A stretch of 64,000 nucleotides of DNA from a bacterium M00.F.Ca.ET.205.01.1.1 (GCA_004791255.1 SRUQ01000002.1:527050-591049); one strand, 5' to 3'. Counted from the stretch's first letter, positions 46,096 through 56,779 are shown. Program-made: numbers and translations. Notes: generated by a model not told the origin, from the sequence alone.

Positions 46096-46329
46096 ATGGC
46101 AATGGACGCCCACGACATCGAAAAACTGATCAAGGACGGCATCCCCGACGCCAGGGTGACGATCCGCGATCTTGCCGGCGACGGCGACCACTACGCGGCC
46201 GAAGTCGTAGCCGAGAGCTTTCGCGGCAAGAGCCGCGTCCAGCAGCACCAGATGGTCTACGACGCGCTAAAGGGCAATATGGGCGGCGTGCTGCACGCCC
46301 TTGCCCTGCAGACCAGCGTTCCCGACTGA
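46096..46329 (+). CDS. BolA-family protein
   Basis: 77 residues, class II KH-like BolA fold: IEKLIKDGIPDARVTIRDLAGDGDHYAAEVVAESFRGKSRVQQHQMVYDAL. BolA proteins form [2Fe-2S] complexes with CGFS glutaredoxins, and the partner gene grxD lies just downstream. Confidence 0.92.
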   Translation: MAMDAHDIEKLIKDGIPDARVTIRDLAGDGDHYAAEVVAESFRGKSRVQQHQMVYDALKGNMGGVLHALALQTSVPD

Positions 46330-46504
46330 GATAGTTCGCCAAATCGCCAGCGAAATGGTGGCAGCGTAGCCGCTTGGCCCAATTGGGCCTATCCTTTGCG
46401 CCATTTCGGCCGTCTCGCGGCTAATGTCTTGTTTCGGGCAACCTATGGGTTTATTTGAAGGATATGCTTCGAGCCTGACTCCCACAGGCATGAAAGGATA
46501 TTCC

Positions 46505-46840
46505 ATGAGCGGCATCAACGACTACATCGACAACGAAGTGAAGGGCAACGACGTCGTCCTTTTCATGAAGGGCACGCCCGGCTTCCCGCAGTGCGGTTTT
46601 TCCGGCCAGGTCGTCCAGATCCTCGACTATATCGGCGCCGACTACAAAGGCGTGAACGTGCTGGACTCGGCTGAGTTGCGCCAGGGCATCAAGGAATATT
46701 CCAACTGGCCAACGATCCCGCAGCTCTACGTCAAGGGCGAATTCGTCGGCGGTTGCGACATCGTGCGCGAGATGTTCCAGGCCGGTGAGTTGCAGGATTT
46801 TCTCGTCGAAAAGGGCGTCGGCGTCAAAGGCGCCGCCTGA
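46505..46840 (+). CDS. grxD: Monothiol glutaredoxin Grx4
   Basis: 111 residues from ATG 46505; the frame is open from 46424 but the upstream part is not coding. CGFS active site at Cys30 (GFPQCGFSG), [18 protein letters not shown] for glutathione binding. Cluster carrier acting with BolA. Its 3' side carries a 24-bp perfect palindrome at 46850-46873. Confidence 0.95.
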   Translation: MSGINDYIDNEVKGNDVVLFMKGTPGFPQCGFSGQVVQILDYIGADYKGVNVLDSAELRQGIKEYSNWPTIPQLYVKGEFVGGCDIVREMFQAGELQDFLVEKGVGVKGAA

Positions 46841-46849
46841 CTTCGGTTT

Positions 46850-46873
46850 GTGCATCTCGATATCGAGATGCAC
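46850..46873. repeat. 24-bp perfect palindrome after grxD
   Basis: Arms GTGCATCTCGAT and its exact reverse complement with no spacer, 10 bases past the grxD stop. There is no T-run in either direction, so it is not a canonical terminator. Could be a protein-binding site or a cruciform/hairpin processing site. Confidence 0.6.
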
Positions 46874-46981
46874 GCAACACCGAGGCAGCCCCACCTCGGC
46901 AACTATGTCCTGGCAGCCGGGACCGAGACGAGCCAATGCGCCGCCCGCCGGCGCATTTTCGTTTGAGAGATCGGACTTGCC

Positions 46982-48250
46982 GTGGATCAGCAATCAAAAG
47001 CGCCGCAGTTGGCAATCAAACTGCCTATTCCGCGCTGGGAGTTCATAGCGCTGTGCGCGGCGCTGATGGCTCTGAATTCGCTGGCCATCGACATCATGCT
47101 GCCGGCGCTGCAGCAGATCGGCGCCTCGCTTGGCGTGGAGAACGAGAACCACCGCCAATATGTGATCACCGCCTATATCCTCGGCTTCGGTGGCGGACAG
47201 CTCTTCTTCGGTCCGGTCTCGGACCGCTTCGGGCGCCGCTCGCCACTTGTCGCAGGCCTGATCATTTATGTGGCAGCAGCCGCCGCGGCCGCCATTGCGC
47301 CAAGCTTTGAAACGCTTCTCCTATGCCGGGCCGTACAGGGCGTCGGCGCCGCCGCGACCCGCGTCATCGCGGTCTCGATCGTGCGCGACACTTTCGAGGG
47401 CCGGCGCATGGCCGAAGTGATGTCGCTGATCTTCATGGTGTTCATGGCCATTCCGGTCGTGGCGCCCGGGATCGGCCAGTTCATCATGCTGTTCGCGACC
47501 TGGCACTGGATTTTCGTCACCATGGCGGTCGGCGCGCTGATCGTCTCGGCGTGGTCGCTGCTGCGTCTGCCCGAAACGCTGCACTCGGAATATCGCCGGC
47601 CACTGACGGTCTCCTCCATCGTCGGCGGCTTCCGCATCGTGCTCACCAACCGCATCGCGCTCTGCTATGCCTTTGCCAGCACCTTCATTTTCGGCGCCAT
47701 GTTCGGCTTCATCGCCTCGGCGCAGCAAATCTACGTCAATATCTTCAACGTCGGTGAGTTGTTCCCGGTCATCTTCGCCGGCGTCGCCGGCGTGCTCGCC
47801 TTCTCCAACTTTCTCAATGCGCGGCTGGTCGGCCGCATCGGCATGCGCCGCCTGTCGCAAGGCGCGCTGCTGCTGTTTCTGGTCATCAGCCTGGCCTGGC
47901 TGGTGGTTTCGTTGGAAATGAAGATGCCGCTCTGGCTGTTCGTGACCTTCTTTGCCGGCGCCATGCTGCCATTTGGCTGCCTCGGCGCGAATTTCAACGC
48001 GCTCGCCATGGAGCCGCTCGGCCAACTGGCCGGCACGGCATCGTCCATTCTCGGCTTCATGCAGACTTTTCTTGGCGGCATTCTGGGCACGCTGATCGGC
48101 CAGGCCTTCAACGGTACGGTGACGCCGCTTGCCGCCGGCTTCTGCACCGTCTCGGTCGCGGCGCTGCTGATGATCCTCATTGCCGAGCGCGGCAAAATGT
48201 TCCAGCCGCAGAACGCACCCGTTTCAGGGCACGTCACCGACCTGCACTGA
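46982..48250 (+). CDS. Bcr/CflA-type multidrug efflux MFS transporter
   Basis: 422 residues, GTG start at 46982. Twelve hydrophobic segments; MFS motif A GPVSDRFGRRSPLVAG after TM2 and RAVQGVGAAATRVI in TM4 identify the Bcr/CflA (drug:H+ antiporter) group. Substrate not predictable. Confidence 0.9.
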   Translation: MDQQSKAPQLAIKLPIPRWEFIALCAALMALNSLAIDIMLPALQQIGASLGVENENHRQYVITAYILGFGGGQLFFGPVSDRFGRRSPLVAGLIIYVAAAAAAAIAPSFETLLLCRAVQGVGAAATRVIAVSIVRDTFEGRRMAEVMSLIFMVFMAIPVVAPGIGQFIMLFATWHWIFVTMAVGALIVSAWSLLRLPETLHSEYRRPLTVSSIVGGFRIVLTNRIALCYAFASTFIFGAMFGFIASAQQIYVNIFNVGELFPVIFAGVAGVLAFSNFLNARLVGRIGMRRLSQGALLLFLVISLAWLVVSLEMKMPLWLFVTFFAGAMLPFGCLGANFNALAMEPLGQLAGTASSILGFMQTFLGGILGTLIGQAFNGTVTPLAAGFCTVSVAALLMILIAERGKMFQPQNAPVSGHVTDLH

Positions 48251-48270
48251 ATTGTCGTTTGCGGGCAGCT

Positions 48271-48678
48271 TCAGGATGAGCCTTGAAGCGTTGACGTGAA
48301 GCGGGGAGAAAGCATCTCCCCCGCGATCGCTCCGCCCATGCCGTCCGTAAAGGGCAAAGGCAGAGCCTCGTCGAGTGCCTTGAGGATGGAGGCCACGAAA
48401 GCCTGGCTGAGCTGGGAATCAGTTCCCAGGTCGGAATGGGTGGCACGAGGCTTGCCGATCAGCGTGCCGTTGCGGCGAAGTGAGAACCGCAGCGTCAAGG
48501 ACATGCCCGCGGTTCCGGGCGGCGGCTTCCAGCACGCGTAGATGGCGTCCGACATCTCCTTGATCGTGTCGATGGGATCGGTGCTGTGGCAGGGCCGCTC
48601 TTGCGAGAACGCCCCGTCGCTGCTCGCAAACAAGACGACGGCAAGAGCCGCCGCAAGAATTGCGAACCGACGTTTCAT
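48271..48678 (-). CDS. Secreted small protein, TonB-C-like
   Basis: 135 residues from ATG 48678 (GGAGG upstream). Signal peptide ends at GAFSQ. SLTLRFSLRRNGTLIGKPRATHSDLG followed by FVASILKALDEALPLPFTDGMGGAIAGEMLSPRFTS resembles the periplasmic C-terminal domain of TonB/TolA. Two Cys (PCHST, YACW) may pair. Convergent with the MFS gene. Confidence 0.7.
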   Translation of the reverse strand: MKRRFAILAAALAVVLFASSDGAFSQERPCHSTDPIDTIKEMSDAIYACWKPPPGTAGMSLTLRFSLRRNGTLIGKPRATHSDLGTDSQLSQAFVASILKALDEALPLPFTDGMGGAIAGEMLSPRFTSTLQGSS

Positions 48679-48749
48679 TCGAGAGCCTCCGCCAGAGAAC
48701 ACCGAGTCTCGACCGCACGACCCGGCGGTTCAAGCCACAGGACTTGATC

Positions 48750-49577
48750 CTATTGCGCCCACAGCTCCCGGCGCAATTCCTGCCAGCTTTCCTTGTCGGG
48801 CGCGACCAGCAGACCGCCGCCGACATGCGACGGCAAATAGGCGGTGCCATCGAAACGCGCGGCATGGCCGCCGGCTTCGGCATGGATCAGCACGCCGGCG
48901 AGATGGTCCCACGGCATCAGCTTGTTGTAGACGACGAAATGGCCATGGCCGCTCGCCAGCAAGCGATATTCATGGGCGGCGCAGCGATAGTTGAACTGCG
49001 ACAGTGTCTTGGTCTGGTTGCAGGCCAGGCGCGTGCGGTCGGGCTCGCCCATATATTGCCAGGAGACCGCGCCGGTCATTTGCGAGATGGGTGCGCTCGC
49101 GGCAACCCGAACTGCCTCCAGGCTGCCATGCGCATGGCGGATATGGCTGCCCGCCCCCTTCGCGCCGATCAGCCAGTCCTTGCCTACCGGGTCATGGATG
49201 ATGCCGGCGACCGTCTCGCCCTTGACCACGACGCCAAGCATGACGCCGAACAACGGCACGCCGGAGGCGAAATTGAAGGTGCCGTCGACCGGGTCGATGA
49301 CGAAGGCAAGATCGGCATCGCCCAGGCCGTCGAGCAGTGCCGGATTGTCGGAACAGGCTTCCTCACCGACAACCATGGCCGAGGGATAGCGCTGGCGCAG
49401 CCTGGCGGTGATCAGCCGCTCGGCGTTGACATCCGCCTCGGTCACCAGATCCGCGGCGGAGGTCTTCTGCCTGACGTCGCCATCGCCCAGCCGGCGAAAG
49501 CGGGGCATGATCTCGGTGTCGGCCGCTTCGGCGAGCAAACGCGCCAGCCAGTCGATCGCGTTGTCGTCAAATGTCAT
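48750..49577 (-). CDS. Inositol-monophosphatase family phosphatase
   Basis: 275 residues. Metal-site motifs [24 protein letters not shown] and the C-terminal [17 protein letters not shown]. Possible substrates include inositol phosphate, histidinol phosphate or 3'-phosphoadenosine 5'-phosphate; this cannot be told apart here. Start overlaps the ttcA stop by 11 bases. Confidence 0.88.
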   Translation of the reverse strand: MTFDDNAIDWLARLLAEAADTEIMPRFRRLGDGDVRQKTSAADLVTEADVNAERLITARLRQRYPSAMVVGEEACSDNPALLDGLGDADLAFVIDPVDGTFNFASGVPLFGVMLGVVVKGETVAGIIHDPVGKDWLIGAKGAGSHIRHAHGSLEAVRVAASAPISQMTGAVSWQYMGEPDRTRLACNQTKTLSQFNYRCAAHEYRLLASGHGHFVVYNKLMPWDHLAGVLIHAEAGGHAARFDGTAYLPSHVGGGLLVAPDKESWQELRRELWAQ

Positions 49578-50463
49578 CGGAAGCGTCTTGTCCTGTGATG
49601 GGGGATTGGTTCAGAGCGGCGAAGTCGAACAGGTTTCTATCGAGCAGATGCGACGGCCTGGTGTTGGACAGCGCGCGGATCATCGTGTCCTTGCGGCTGG
49701 GCATGCGCTTTTCGATGTCCTCCAGCATCGCCTTCATGGCGTTGCGCTGCAGGCCTTCCTGGCTGCCGCAAAGATCGCAGGGAATGATCGGAAAGCGCAT
49801 GGCGTCGGCGAATTTTTCGAGATCGGTCTCAGCGCAATAGGCGAGCGGGCGAAGCACCATGACGTCGCCATCGTCATTGAGCAGTTTCGGCGGCATGGCG
49901 GCGAGACGGCCGCCATGGAACAGATTCATGAAGAAGGTTTCGAGAATGTCCTCGCGATGGTGGCCGAGCACCAGCGCCGAACAGCCCTCCTCGCGCGCGA
50001 TGCGGTAGAGGTGGCCGCGCCGCAGCCGCGAGCAGAGCGAGCAATAGGTGCTGCCTTGCGGCAACTTGTCGGTGACGATCGAATAGGTGTCCCGGTATTC
50101 GATGCGGTGGGCAATGCCGTTGGCATCGAGATAGTCGGGCAGGATGTGCTTGGGGAAGTTGGGCTGGCCCTGGTCCAGATTGCAGGCGAGCAGTTCGACC
50201 GGCAGCAGGCCGCGCCATTTGAGATCGAGCAACAGGGCCAGCAGGCCGTAGGAATCCTTGCCGCCCGACAGCGCCACCAGCCAGCGCTCGCCCGGTCTCA
50301 CCATGGAAAAATCGTCGATCGCCTGGCGCGTCAGCCTGAGCAGCCGCTTGCGCAGTTTGTTGAATTCGACCGAGGACGGGACGTCGGCGAACAGCGGATG
50401 AAACCCGCCTTCGGTTTCGTCGCCGGCCGGCTCAATTGATTTGGCGTCTGGCAGCATGTTCAT
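49567..50463 (-). CDS. ttcA: tRNA 2-thiocytidine(32) synthetase TtcA
   Basis: 298 residues from ATG 50463. PP-loop [17 protein letters not shown], and two CxxC pairs in [12 protein letters not shown] and [14 protein letters not shown] that hold the [4Fe-4S] cluster. Thiolates C32 of certain tRNAs. The frame stays open far upstream into rpsD, but that is antisense to no gene and not coding. Confidence 0.94.
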   Translation of the reverse strand: MNMLPDAKSIEPAGDETEGGFHPLFADVPSSVEFNKLRKRLLRLTRQAIDDFSMVRPGERWLVALSGGKDSYGLLALLLDLKWRGLLPVELLACNLDQGQPNFPKHILPDYLDANGIAHRIEYRDTYSIVTDKLPQGSTYCSLCSRLRRGHLYRIAREEGCSALVLGHHREDILETFFMNLFHGGRLAAMPPKLLNDDGDVMVLRPLAYCAETDLEKFADAMRFPIIPCDLCGSQEGLQRNAMKAMLEDIEKRMPSRKDTMIRALSNTRPSHLLDRNLFDFAALNQSPITGQDASDDI

Positions 50464-50560
50464 GGCGCTGTGCCCCACGGTCCCTCTTGCGCCCGGATTA
50501 TCGTATCGGTCCCAAAATCGAAATCGAATTCTGCGAGGCGACATGCACTGGGCGACAAAC

Positions 50561-50588
50561 AAAAAGGCCGCCCCGAGGGCGGCCTTCC
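50561..50588 (-). terminator. rpsD terminator
   Basis: Stem AAGGCCGCC / GGCGGCCTT (50564-50572, 50578-50586) with an A-run at 50561-50565, i.e. a U-run on the minus strand, 24 bases after the rpsD stop. Confidence 0.85.
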
Positions 50589-50611
50589 GATAGTCTTGCT
50601 GAACGCGCCGC

Positions 50612-51229
50612 TTAGCGCGAGTAGAATTCGACGACCAGGTTCGGTTCCATCTGCACGGCGAACGGAACGTCCGCCAGGCCGGGGATGCGCGAGAAGGTCG
50701 CGACCATCTTGTTGTGATCGGCTTCGATGTAGTCCGGCACGTCGCGCTCGGCGAGACCGACCGACTCAAGAACGATGACCAGCTGCTTCGACTTTTCGCG
50801 CACTTCGACGACGTCGCCCGGCTTGCAGCGGTACGAGCCGATGTTGACGCGCTTGCCGTTGACGTTGACGTGGCCATGGTTGACGAACTGGCGGGCGGCG
50901 AAAATGGTCGGCACGAACTTGGCGCGGTAGACGACCGCGTCCAAGCGCGACTCGAGCAGGCCGATCAGGTTCTCCGAGGTGTCGCCCTTGCGGCGGTCGG
51001 CCTCTTCATAGACCTTGCGGAACTGCTTTTCCGAAACGTCGCCATAGTGACCCTTCAGCTTCTGCTTGGCGCGCAGCTGCAGGCCGAAGTCGGAAAGCTT
51101 TCCCTTGCGGCGCTGGCCGTGCTGGCCGGGGCCGTATTCACGCTTGTTGACCGGGGACTTCGGGCGGCCCCAGATGTTTTCGCCGAGACGGCGGTCGATC
51201 TTGTATTTCGCGGATTCGCGCTTGCTCAT
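50612..51229 (-). CDS. rpsD: 30S ribosomal protein S4
   Basis: 205 residues. S4 RNA-binding domain [50 protein letters not shown]-terminal [40 protein letters not shown] lacks the zinc cysteines. Primary 16S-binding assembly protein. Monocistronic here, with a structured leader upstream. Confidence 0.98.
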   Translation of the reverse strand: MSKRESAKYKIDRRLGENIWGRPKSPVNKREYGPGQHGQRRKGKLSDFGLQLRAKQKLKGHYGDVSEKQFRKVYEEADRRKGDTSENLIGLLESRLDAVVYRAKFVPTIFAARQFVNHGHVNVNGKRVNIGSYRCKPGDVVEVREKSKQLVIVLESVGLAERDVPDYIEADHNKMVATFSRIPGLADVPFAVQMEPNLVVEFYSR

Positions 51230-51249
51230 CGCATTCCCTTTTCAAAAAC

Positions 51250-51358
51250 AACACACCCGGGACCCTCATGGTCCGGGTGAAGGAAACGCGCCCTCCTCTG
51301 GCCTCCGTTTTCGAGACCTGACAGGGTTTTCCCACGCAACGCGGCGGAAAACCCACGG
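51250..51358 (-). promoter_or_regulatory. Structured 5' leader of rpsD (candidate S4 autoregulatory element)
   Basis: Two hairpins in the 359-bp gap 51230-51588: a start-distal stem GGGTTTTCC/GGAAAACCC (51324-51332, 51346-51354) and a start-proximal stem ACCCGGGACC/GGTCCGGGT (51255-51264, 51270-51278). On the minus strand the proximal one is followed by GTGTTGTTTTTG and then the AAAAGGGA ribosome-binding site. The remainder of the gap shows nothing else recognisable. Confidence 0.45.
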
Positions 51359-51588
51359 GACACGTCAGTTCAAACAAGATCGGAAAGACCAAGCCGACCA
51401 ACCTTGCGCATACAAAACAAACACCGGACATCGCTGCCCGGCGTTGGCGGGGTGGTTAAACCGAGATTTAACCGGTGTCAAGCTTGTGAGTGGCGCGGCC
51501 GCGGGCAACCCGATAGCGTTTCGATGCCGGATGTGGCGGCAGGTCACGCCAACGGCATCAGGACTGGAGCCAGAGGAGCCCAATTCGC

Positions 51589-51786
51589 ATGAAGAAGTTC
51601 TTCCTTACCTTGGCAGGCGCGGCGGTACTCGCAGGGTCGATGGCGGTGGCGCCGGAACCGGCGATGGCGCGACACTGGCACGGACACAAGCAGGTCTGCC
51701 GCATCATCGTGAAGAAAAGAGTGGTGTGGCGGCACGGCCATCGCAAGGTGATCGTGACAAAGGTGCGCCGCTGCCACCGCTGGTAA
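51589..51786 (+). CDS. Small secreted basic His-rich protein
   Basis: 65 residues: signal peptide MKKFFLTLAGAAVLAGSMAVAPEPAMA, mature part of about 38 residues rich in His, Arg and Lys (RHWHGHKQVCRIIVKKRVVWRHGHRKVIVTKVRRCHRW) with two Cys. Similar small proteins occur in rhizobia; no function known. Followed by a clear terminator, which supports an expressed gene. Confidence 0.75.
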   Translation: MKKFFLTLAGAAVLAGSMAVAPEPAMARHWHGHKQVCRIIVKKRVVWRHGHRKVIVTKVRRCHRW

Positions 51787-51809
51787 GGCGGTCCCCAACC
51801 GGCAATACC

Positions 51810-51840
51810 AAGGGCCAGCGATTTGTCGCCGGCCCTTTTT
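51810..51840 (+). terminator. Rho-independent terminator of the small secreted protein gene
   Basis: Stem AAGGGCCaGCG / CGCcGGCCCTT around ATTTGT, ending in TTTTT. Confidence 0.85.
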
Positions 51841-51843
51841 CAT

Positions 51844-52032
51844 TCAGTCCTTGGATTTCTTCTCGGGCAGCCCCTTGCGCCTGGTCTCGGCGAACTCCTC
51901 GAGCTGCTTTTCACTCATCGATTCATACATGCTTTTGGAGGCGCCTTTGAGTTCGCTCTTTTTCGTCTCGCCGCGCTTGGCGGAGAGCGCGGCGCCGGCG
52001 GCTTTCTGCTGGGCTTTCGAGGTGGCAGGCAT
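51844..52032 (-). CDS. DUF3008 family protein
   Basis: 62 residues: MPATSKAQQKAAGAALSAKRGETKKSELKGASKSMYESMSEKQLEEFAETRRKGLPEKK, matching DUF3008 over its whole length. Small, charged, cytoplasmic, often stress-related. Function unknown. Confidence 0.9.
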   Translation of the reverse strand: MPATSKAQQKAAGAALSAKRGETKKSELKGASKSMYESMSEKQLEEFAETRRKGLPEKKSKD

Positions 52033-52197
52033 GGCGGGTTCTCCTTTGCTGTCAGGAGAAACGCCGCGCCTCGGCGGCAGTTCCAGCGCCAGCGGCTCGG
52101 TTCCCGGTCCGCTTGGGGCCAGCCCATCAGGCGACCGGCCTTGGCGACTTTCGCTGGTAGCCTTCCCGTGTCCGGAACCCCGGTGTAGGACGGCTGG

Positions 52198-53580
52198 ATG
52201 AAATCGCTAACCGATCCCTCACAGGCTCTCGCCACAGGCCTGGCGAAAATCCGCACCGAATTCCATGTGCCGGATGGATTTCCGGCTGATGTCATGGCCG
52301 CGGCGGAGGTGGCGGTCAGACGTGTGCCCAACCGGCATGCCGATCGAACTGATATGCCCTTCGTCACCCTCGATCCGGCGACCTCCACCGATCTTGACCA
52401 GGCGTTCTCGATCGAGGCGAGCGGCGGCGATCTTCTGCTGCACTATGCCATTGCCGACGTGGCCTGGTTCGTCGAGGACGGCGACGCTATAGATCACGAA
52501 GCCTGGACGCGAGGCGAGACGCTTTACCTGCCGGACGGCAAGGCCGGGCTCTACCCGCCGGTGATTGCCGAAGGCGCCGCGAGCCTGTTGCCGGATGGAC
52601 CGCGCCCATCTGTCATCTTCACGGTACGGGTCGCGCCCGACGGTGCGGTGAAGCTGGACGGCGCGGAGCGGTCAATCATTCAAAGCCGCGCGAAGCTCGC
52701 CTATGACAGCGTGCAGGCCTCCGACGTTCCGGCCGGCTTCGCGGAACTGGCGCGGCGCATGGCGGCGAACGAAGAACGTCGCGGCGCTTCCCGCGTCGAC
52801 CCACCCGAGCAGGAGGTCGAAAGGCTGGCCGATGGCACATTCCGGCTTGCGTTCAGACCGTTGCTGCAATCCGAGCAGGACAATGCAGCACTCTCGCTGG
52901 CCGCCAATATGGCGATTGCCGACGCCATGCTGGCGCATCATACCGGCTTGTTCCGGGTGATGTCGGACCCCGATGCCTTCAAGGTGCAAAGACTGCGCAA
53001 CGCGGCGCAGGCTCTCGGACTGTCCTGGCCGGCCTCCACCAGCTTGCGCGATTATCAGCGGACCCTCGACCCGAGCAACAAGCAGCAGGCGGCACTGATG
53101 CTGGAAATCCGCCATGCAAACAACGGCGCGTCTTATCAACCCTACAAGGATGGCGTTGTCCCCTGGCATGGGGCATTGGCTGCGACCTATGCCCATGCAA
53201 CCGCGCCACTCAGACGACTGGCCGATCGCTATGTCGTGCGCTGCGCACTGGCGATCGCCAGCGGCCAGCCCGTGCCCCAGGCCGTCACCGACGCGTTCGC
53301 TGGATTGCCGAAGGTGATGGGGCGTGCAGATGCCCGCGCTTCGCAGATCAACCACGCAGCCATCGATCTTGCCGAGGCGGTCATGCTCAGGGGACGCGAG
53401 GGTGAAACGTTCAAGGCCGTCGTCACCGACTTCGTCGACCATGGCGTGCGCGTTCAGCTTGCCGACATGGCTGTCGTTGCCAACGTAAAAGCCACCGGGC
53501 TCAAACAAGGTGACGATCTGACGCTAAGGCTAGCGTCGGCCGACCCGGATCAACGCAGCATCGTCTTCGAGCCCGCGTGA
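52198..53580 (+). CDS. RNB-domain ribonuclease (minimal RNase II/R type)
   Basis: 460 residues, much shorter than RNase R or II. The RNB catalytic aspartates are present in [20 protein letters not shown], with [11 protein letters not shown] and [18 protein letters not shown]. No separate cold-shock domain is evident and only a short C-terminal beta region ([27 protein letters not shown]) replaces S1. Probably a 3'-5' exoribonuclease. Its 3' end overlaps convergent murI by 31 bases. Confidence 0.88.
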   Translation: MKSLTDPSQALATGLAKIRTEFHVPDGFPADVMAAAEVAVRRVPNRHADRTDMPFVTLDPATSTDLDQAFSIEASGGDLLLHYAIADVAWFVEDGDAIDHEAWTRGETLYLPDGKAGLYPPVIAEGAASLLPDGPRPSVIFTVRVAPDGAVKLDGAERSIIQSRAKLAYDSVQASDVPAGFAELARRMAANEERRGASRVDPPEQEVERLADGTFRLAFRPLLQSEQDNAALSLAANMAIADAMLAHHTGLFRVMSDPDAFKVQRLRNAAQALGLSWPASTSLRDYQRTLDPSNKQQAALMLEIRHANNGASYQPYKDGVVPWHGALAATYAHATAPLRRLADRYVVRCALAIASGQPVPQAVTDAFAGLPKVMGRADARASQINHAAIDLAEAVMLRGREGETFKAVVTDFVDHGVRVQLADMAVVANVKATGLKQGDDLTLRLASADPDQRSIVFEPA

Positions 53581-54392
53581 ACGGCGGACATTTCCGTCAC
53601 AGTCTGGCGCACGGTCAGTCCAAAGCCCTGCATCAGGCGGCTGACGGCGAAATCCGCCTTGCCTGAGGTGAAGACCGCGATGTCGGGTTCGCTTTGCGGG
53701 CTCAAGCCATCGATTGGCGGCAGCAGCGAAAGGGCGCGGCGGGCGATCGCCTCCGCCGGATCGATCCAGTCGACCGGCCAGGGTGCCGTCTTGCGCATGC
53801 GGTTGGCCAGGAACGGGTAGTGCGTGCAGGCGAGCACGACGATATCGGTGCGCATCCCGTCCCGTTCGATGAAGCAAGGCGCGATCTCGGCACGCACGAC
53901 CTCCTCGTCGACGAAGCCCTCGCGCATATAGATCTCGGCCAGTCCGGCCAGCCTGTCGCTGCCGACCAGGCGGACGTGGCATTTCTGCGCCCATTTGCTG
54001 ATCAGGTCGCGGGTGTACTGGCGCTTGACGGTGCCAGGCGTCGCCAGCACCGAAACCAGCCCGGAGCGCGTGCGCTCCGCCGCCGGCTTGATCGCCGGCA
54101 CCATGCCGACAAAGGGATGCTGAGGAAATCTTTCGCGCAGCGCATCGATCACCAGCGTCGAGGCGGTGTTGCAGGCGATGACCGAAATGGACGGCGCAAA
54201 ACGGTCGAGCAATCTGGCGAACAAGTCGAGAATATGCGCTCTCAGCGCCGGTTCCTCCCAGGCGCCATAGGGGAAGGCGGCATCGTCGGCGACATAGATG
54301 AAACGCCTGTCGGGCATCAGCACGCGCGCCTCGCGCAGCACGGTGAGCCCGCCGACGCCGGAATCGAACATCAGGATCGGCCGCTCAGTCAT
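53550..54392 (-). CDS. murI: Glutamate racemase
   Basis: 280 residues from ATG 54392 (AAGGGA upstream); the longer frame is not coding. Makes D-glutamate for peptidoglycan. Catalytic Cys pair in [10 protein letters not shown] and [31 protein letters not shown] and [11 protein letters not shown] are diagnostic. Overlaps trmJ by eight bases on the same strand. Confidence 0.96.
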   Translation of the reverse strand: MTERPILMFDSGVGGLTVLREARVLMPDRRFIYVADDAAFPYGAWEEPALRAHILDLFARLLDRFAPSISVIACNTASTLVIDALRERFPQHPFVGMVPAIKPAAERTRSGLVSVLATPGTVKRQYTRDLISKWAQKCHVRLVGSDRLAGLAEIYMREGFVDEEVVRAEIAPCFIERDGMRTDIVVLACTHYPFLANRMRKTAPWPVDWIDPAEAIARRALSLLPPIDGLSPQSEPDIAVFTSGKADFAVSRLMQGFGLTVRQTVTEMSAVHAGSKTMLR

Positions 54393-55305
54393 TGTCGGTT
54401 CCCTTGCCGCCCAGTGGCGGCGTGTCGGTATCGTCGCCATTGGCGTCGGGCGCCTGGCGACCCGCTTCCACCTTGCGAGCCCGCGCGACGGCCGCCGGCA
54501 AACGCCTGGGATCGTCGCCCGGGGAACCATCGCCGCGCGGCATCGCCGGCGAAAACCTGTCAATCGACGAGATGATGCCGCGCAGCACCTTGAGCTCCGG
54601 CTCCGCAAAGCCAGGGCGCGTCAGCACGGCGCGCAGATTGTCGACCATTTTCGGCTTCTTCGGCGCCGGCCGGAAATAGCCGCGCGCCTCAAGCGCGCCT
54701 TCCAGATAGGCGAAGAGGCCGTGCAATTCCTCCTTGCTGGCCGGCTTCATGTCCGGGCCGGAGAAATTGGTCCTGGTTTCATCCTCGAGCCCGGATTTCA
54801 TCCACTCATAGGACATCAGCAGCGCGGCCTGGGCGATGTTGAGCGAGGAGAAATCGGGATCGACCGGAAAGGTGACGATCTCGTCGGCGAGGCCGACCTC
54901 GTCATTGTAGAGGCCGAAGCGTTCGCGGCCGAACAGGATGCCGGTGCGCTGCCCCTTCGTGTGACGGGCACGCAGCACCCTGCCCGCCTCGACCGGCCCA
55001 CGCACGGACTTGAAACCATCGCGCTGCCTGGCCGTGGTGGCGAAAACGAAATTCAAATCGGCAAGCGCCGATGCCAGGTCGTCGAACACCTTCACCGCAT
55101 CGATGACATGGTCGGCACGGCTGGCGGCGGCGCGCGCCTTCTCGCTCGGCCAGCCGTCACGGGGATTGACCAGGCGCAGCTCGACCAAGCCGAAATTGGC
55201 CATGGCGCGGGCGACCATGCCGATGTTCTCGCCAAGCTGCGGCTCGACGAGGATAATGGCCGGACCTGCGGCGCTGGTGCTATCTGGATCTTTGGTGTCG
55301 GGCAT
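54385..55305 (-). CDS. trmJ: tRNA (cytidine/uridine-32 2'-O)-methyltransferase TrmJ
   Basis: 306 residues, SPOUT superfamily: [36 protein letters not shown] at the N-terminus and [46 protein letters not shown] with the knotted SAM site. The C-terminal tail of about 60 residues is charged. Interestingly it and TtcA (49567-50463) modify the same tRNA position 32. Confidence 0.92.
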   Translation of the reverse strand: MPDTKDPDSTSAAGPAIILVEPQLGENIGMVARAMANFGLVELRLVNPRDGWPSEKARAAASRADHVIDAVKVFDDLASALADLNFVFATTARQRDGFKSVRGPVEAGRVLRARHTKGQRTGILFGRERFGLYNDEVGLADEIVTFPVDPDFSSLNIAQAALLMSYEWMKSGLEDETRTNFSGPDMKPASKEELHGLFAYLEGALEARGYFRPAPKKPKMVDNLRAVLTRPGFAEPELKVLRGIISSIDRFSPAMPRGDGSPGDDPRRLPAAVARARKVEAGRQAPDANGDDTDTPPLGGKGTDND

Positions 55306-55518
55306 GATTTGTCAATGAACTGCTGTTTGCGGCATTTCAGCGTCCCCTGCCATATTCGGCCGCGAAAATGAAGCATTCGCAAATGAGGCGGCCATCGGCT
55401 CCAATTCGTGACCGATCGGCGTTTGCGCGGCCAAAAGCGCTTTGATATACGGGCGCATCCCCGGCTACACGCCACACCGGCATGGCCGTTCCATCAGAAG
55501 CAACGAGGCATTCTTTCC

Positions 55519-56730
55519 ATGGCGAAGATCAAGGTGGCGAACCCGGTCGTCGAACTCGACGGCGACGAGATGACCCGCATCATCTGGCAGTTCATCAAGG
55601 ACAAGCTGATCCACCCTTATCTCGACCTCACGCTCGACTATTACGACCTCGGCGTCGAGCACCGCGACGCAACCAACGACCAGGTGACCATCGATTCGGC
55701 CAACGCCATCAAGAAATACGGCGTCGGCGTGAAATGCGCGACCATCACCCCCGACGAGCAGCGCGTCGAGGAATTCAAGCTGAAGAAGATGTGGAAGTCG
55801 CCGAACGGCACCATCCGCAACATCCTCGGCGGCACCATCTTCCGCGAACCGATCATCATGAAGAACGTGCCGCGGCTGGTGCCCGGCTGGACCAAGCCGA
55901 TCATCGTCGGCCGCCATGCCTTCGGCGACCAATACCGCGCCACCGACTTCCGTTTCCCCGGCAAGGGCAAGCTGACGATCAAGTTCGTCGGCGAGGACGG
56001 CCAGGTGATCGAGCATGACGTGTTCGACGCGCCCGGCGCCGGCGTCGCCATGGCCATGTACAATCTCGACGAGTCGATCCGCGAATTCGCCCGCGCCTCG
56101 CTGAACTACGGCCTGCTGCGCAACTATCCGGTCTATCTGTCGACCAAGAACACCATCCTCAAGGCCTATGACGGCCGCTTCAAGGACATCTTCCAGGAAG
56201 TCTACGAGGCCGAATTCGAGGCCGAATTCAAGTCGAAGAAGCTGTGGTACGAGCACCGCCTGATCGACGACATGGTGGCCTCCAGCCTGAAATGGTCGGG
56301 CGGCTATGTCTGGGCCTGCAAGAACTATGACGGCGACGTGCAGTCCGACACGGTGGCGCAAGGGTTCGGCTCGCTCGGCCTGATGACCTCGGTGCTGATG
56401 ACGCCGGACGGCAAGACGGTGGAAGCCGAAGCCGCGCACGGCACGGTCACCCGCCACTACCGCCAGCATCAGAAGGGCGAGGAAACCTCGACCAATTCGA
56501 TCGCCTCGATTTTCGCCTGGACGCGTGGCCTGGCGCACCGCGCCAAGCTCGACGACCACGCCGAATTGAAGCGCTTCGCCGAGACGCTGGAAAAGGTCTG
56601 CATCCAGACGGTGGAATCCGGCTTCATGACCAAGGACCTCTCGCTCCTGATCGGCCCCGACCAGCCCTGGCTGTCGACCACCGGCTTCCTCGACAAGATC
56701 GACGAGAATCTGCAGAAGGCGATGGCGTAA
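55519..56730 (+). CDS. icd: NADP-dependent isocitrate dehydrogenase
   Basis: 403 residues from ATG 55519; the frame is open further but upstream is not coding. Eukaryotic-like homodimeric class: [21 protein letters not shown], the substrate loop [19 protein letters not shown], and [28 protein letters not shown]-cycle enzyme. Followed by a strong terminator. Confidence 0.97.
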   Translation: MAKIKVANPVVELDGDEMTRIIWQFIKDKLIHPYLDLTLDYYDLGVEHRDATNDQVTIDSANAIKKYGVGVKCATITPDEQRVEEFKLKKMWKSPNGTIRNILGGTIFREPIIMKNVPRLVPGWTKPIIVGRHAFGDQYRATDFRFPGKGKLTIKFVGEDGQVIEHDVFDAPGAGVAMAMYNLDESIREFARASLNYGLLRNYPVYLSTKNTILKAYDGRFKDIFQEVYEAEFEAEFKSKKLWYEHRLIDDMVASSLKWSGGYVWACKNYDGDVQSDTVAQGFGSLGLMTSVLMTPDGKTVEAEAAHGTVTRHYRQHQKGEETSTNSIASIFAWTRGLAHRAKLDDHAELKRFAETLEKVCIQTVESGFMTKDLSLLIGPDQPWLSTTGFLDKIDENLQKAMA

Positions 56731-56748
56731 CCTCGATTTCTCGAATGC

Positions 56749-56779
56749 CGAAGGCTCCGAAAGGAGCCTTCGCTTTTTT
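56749..56779 (+). terminator. icd terminator
   Basis: Perfect 10-bp stem CGAAGGCTCC / GGAGCCTTCG (56749-56758, 56763-56772) with a GAAA loop and a run of six T's. Confidence 0.93.
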
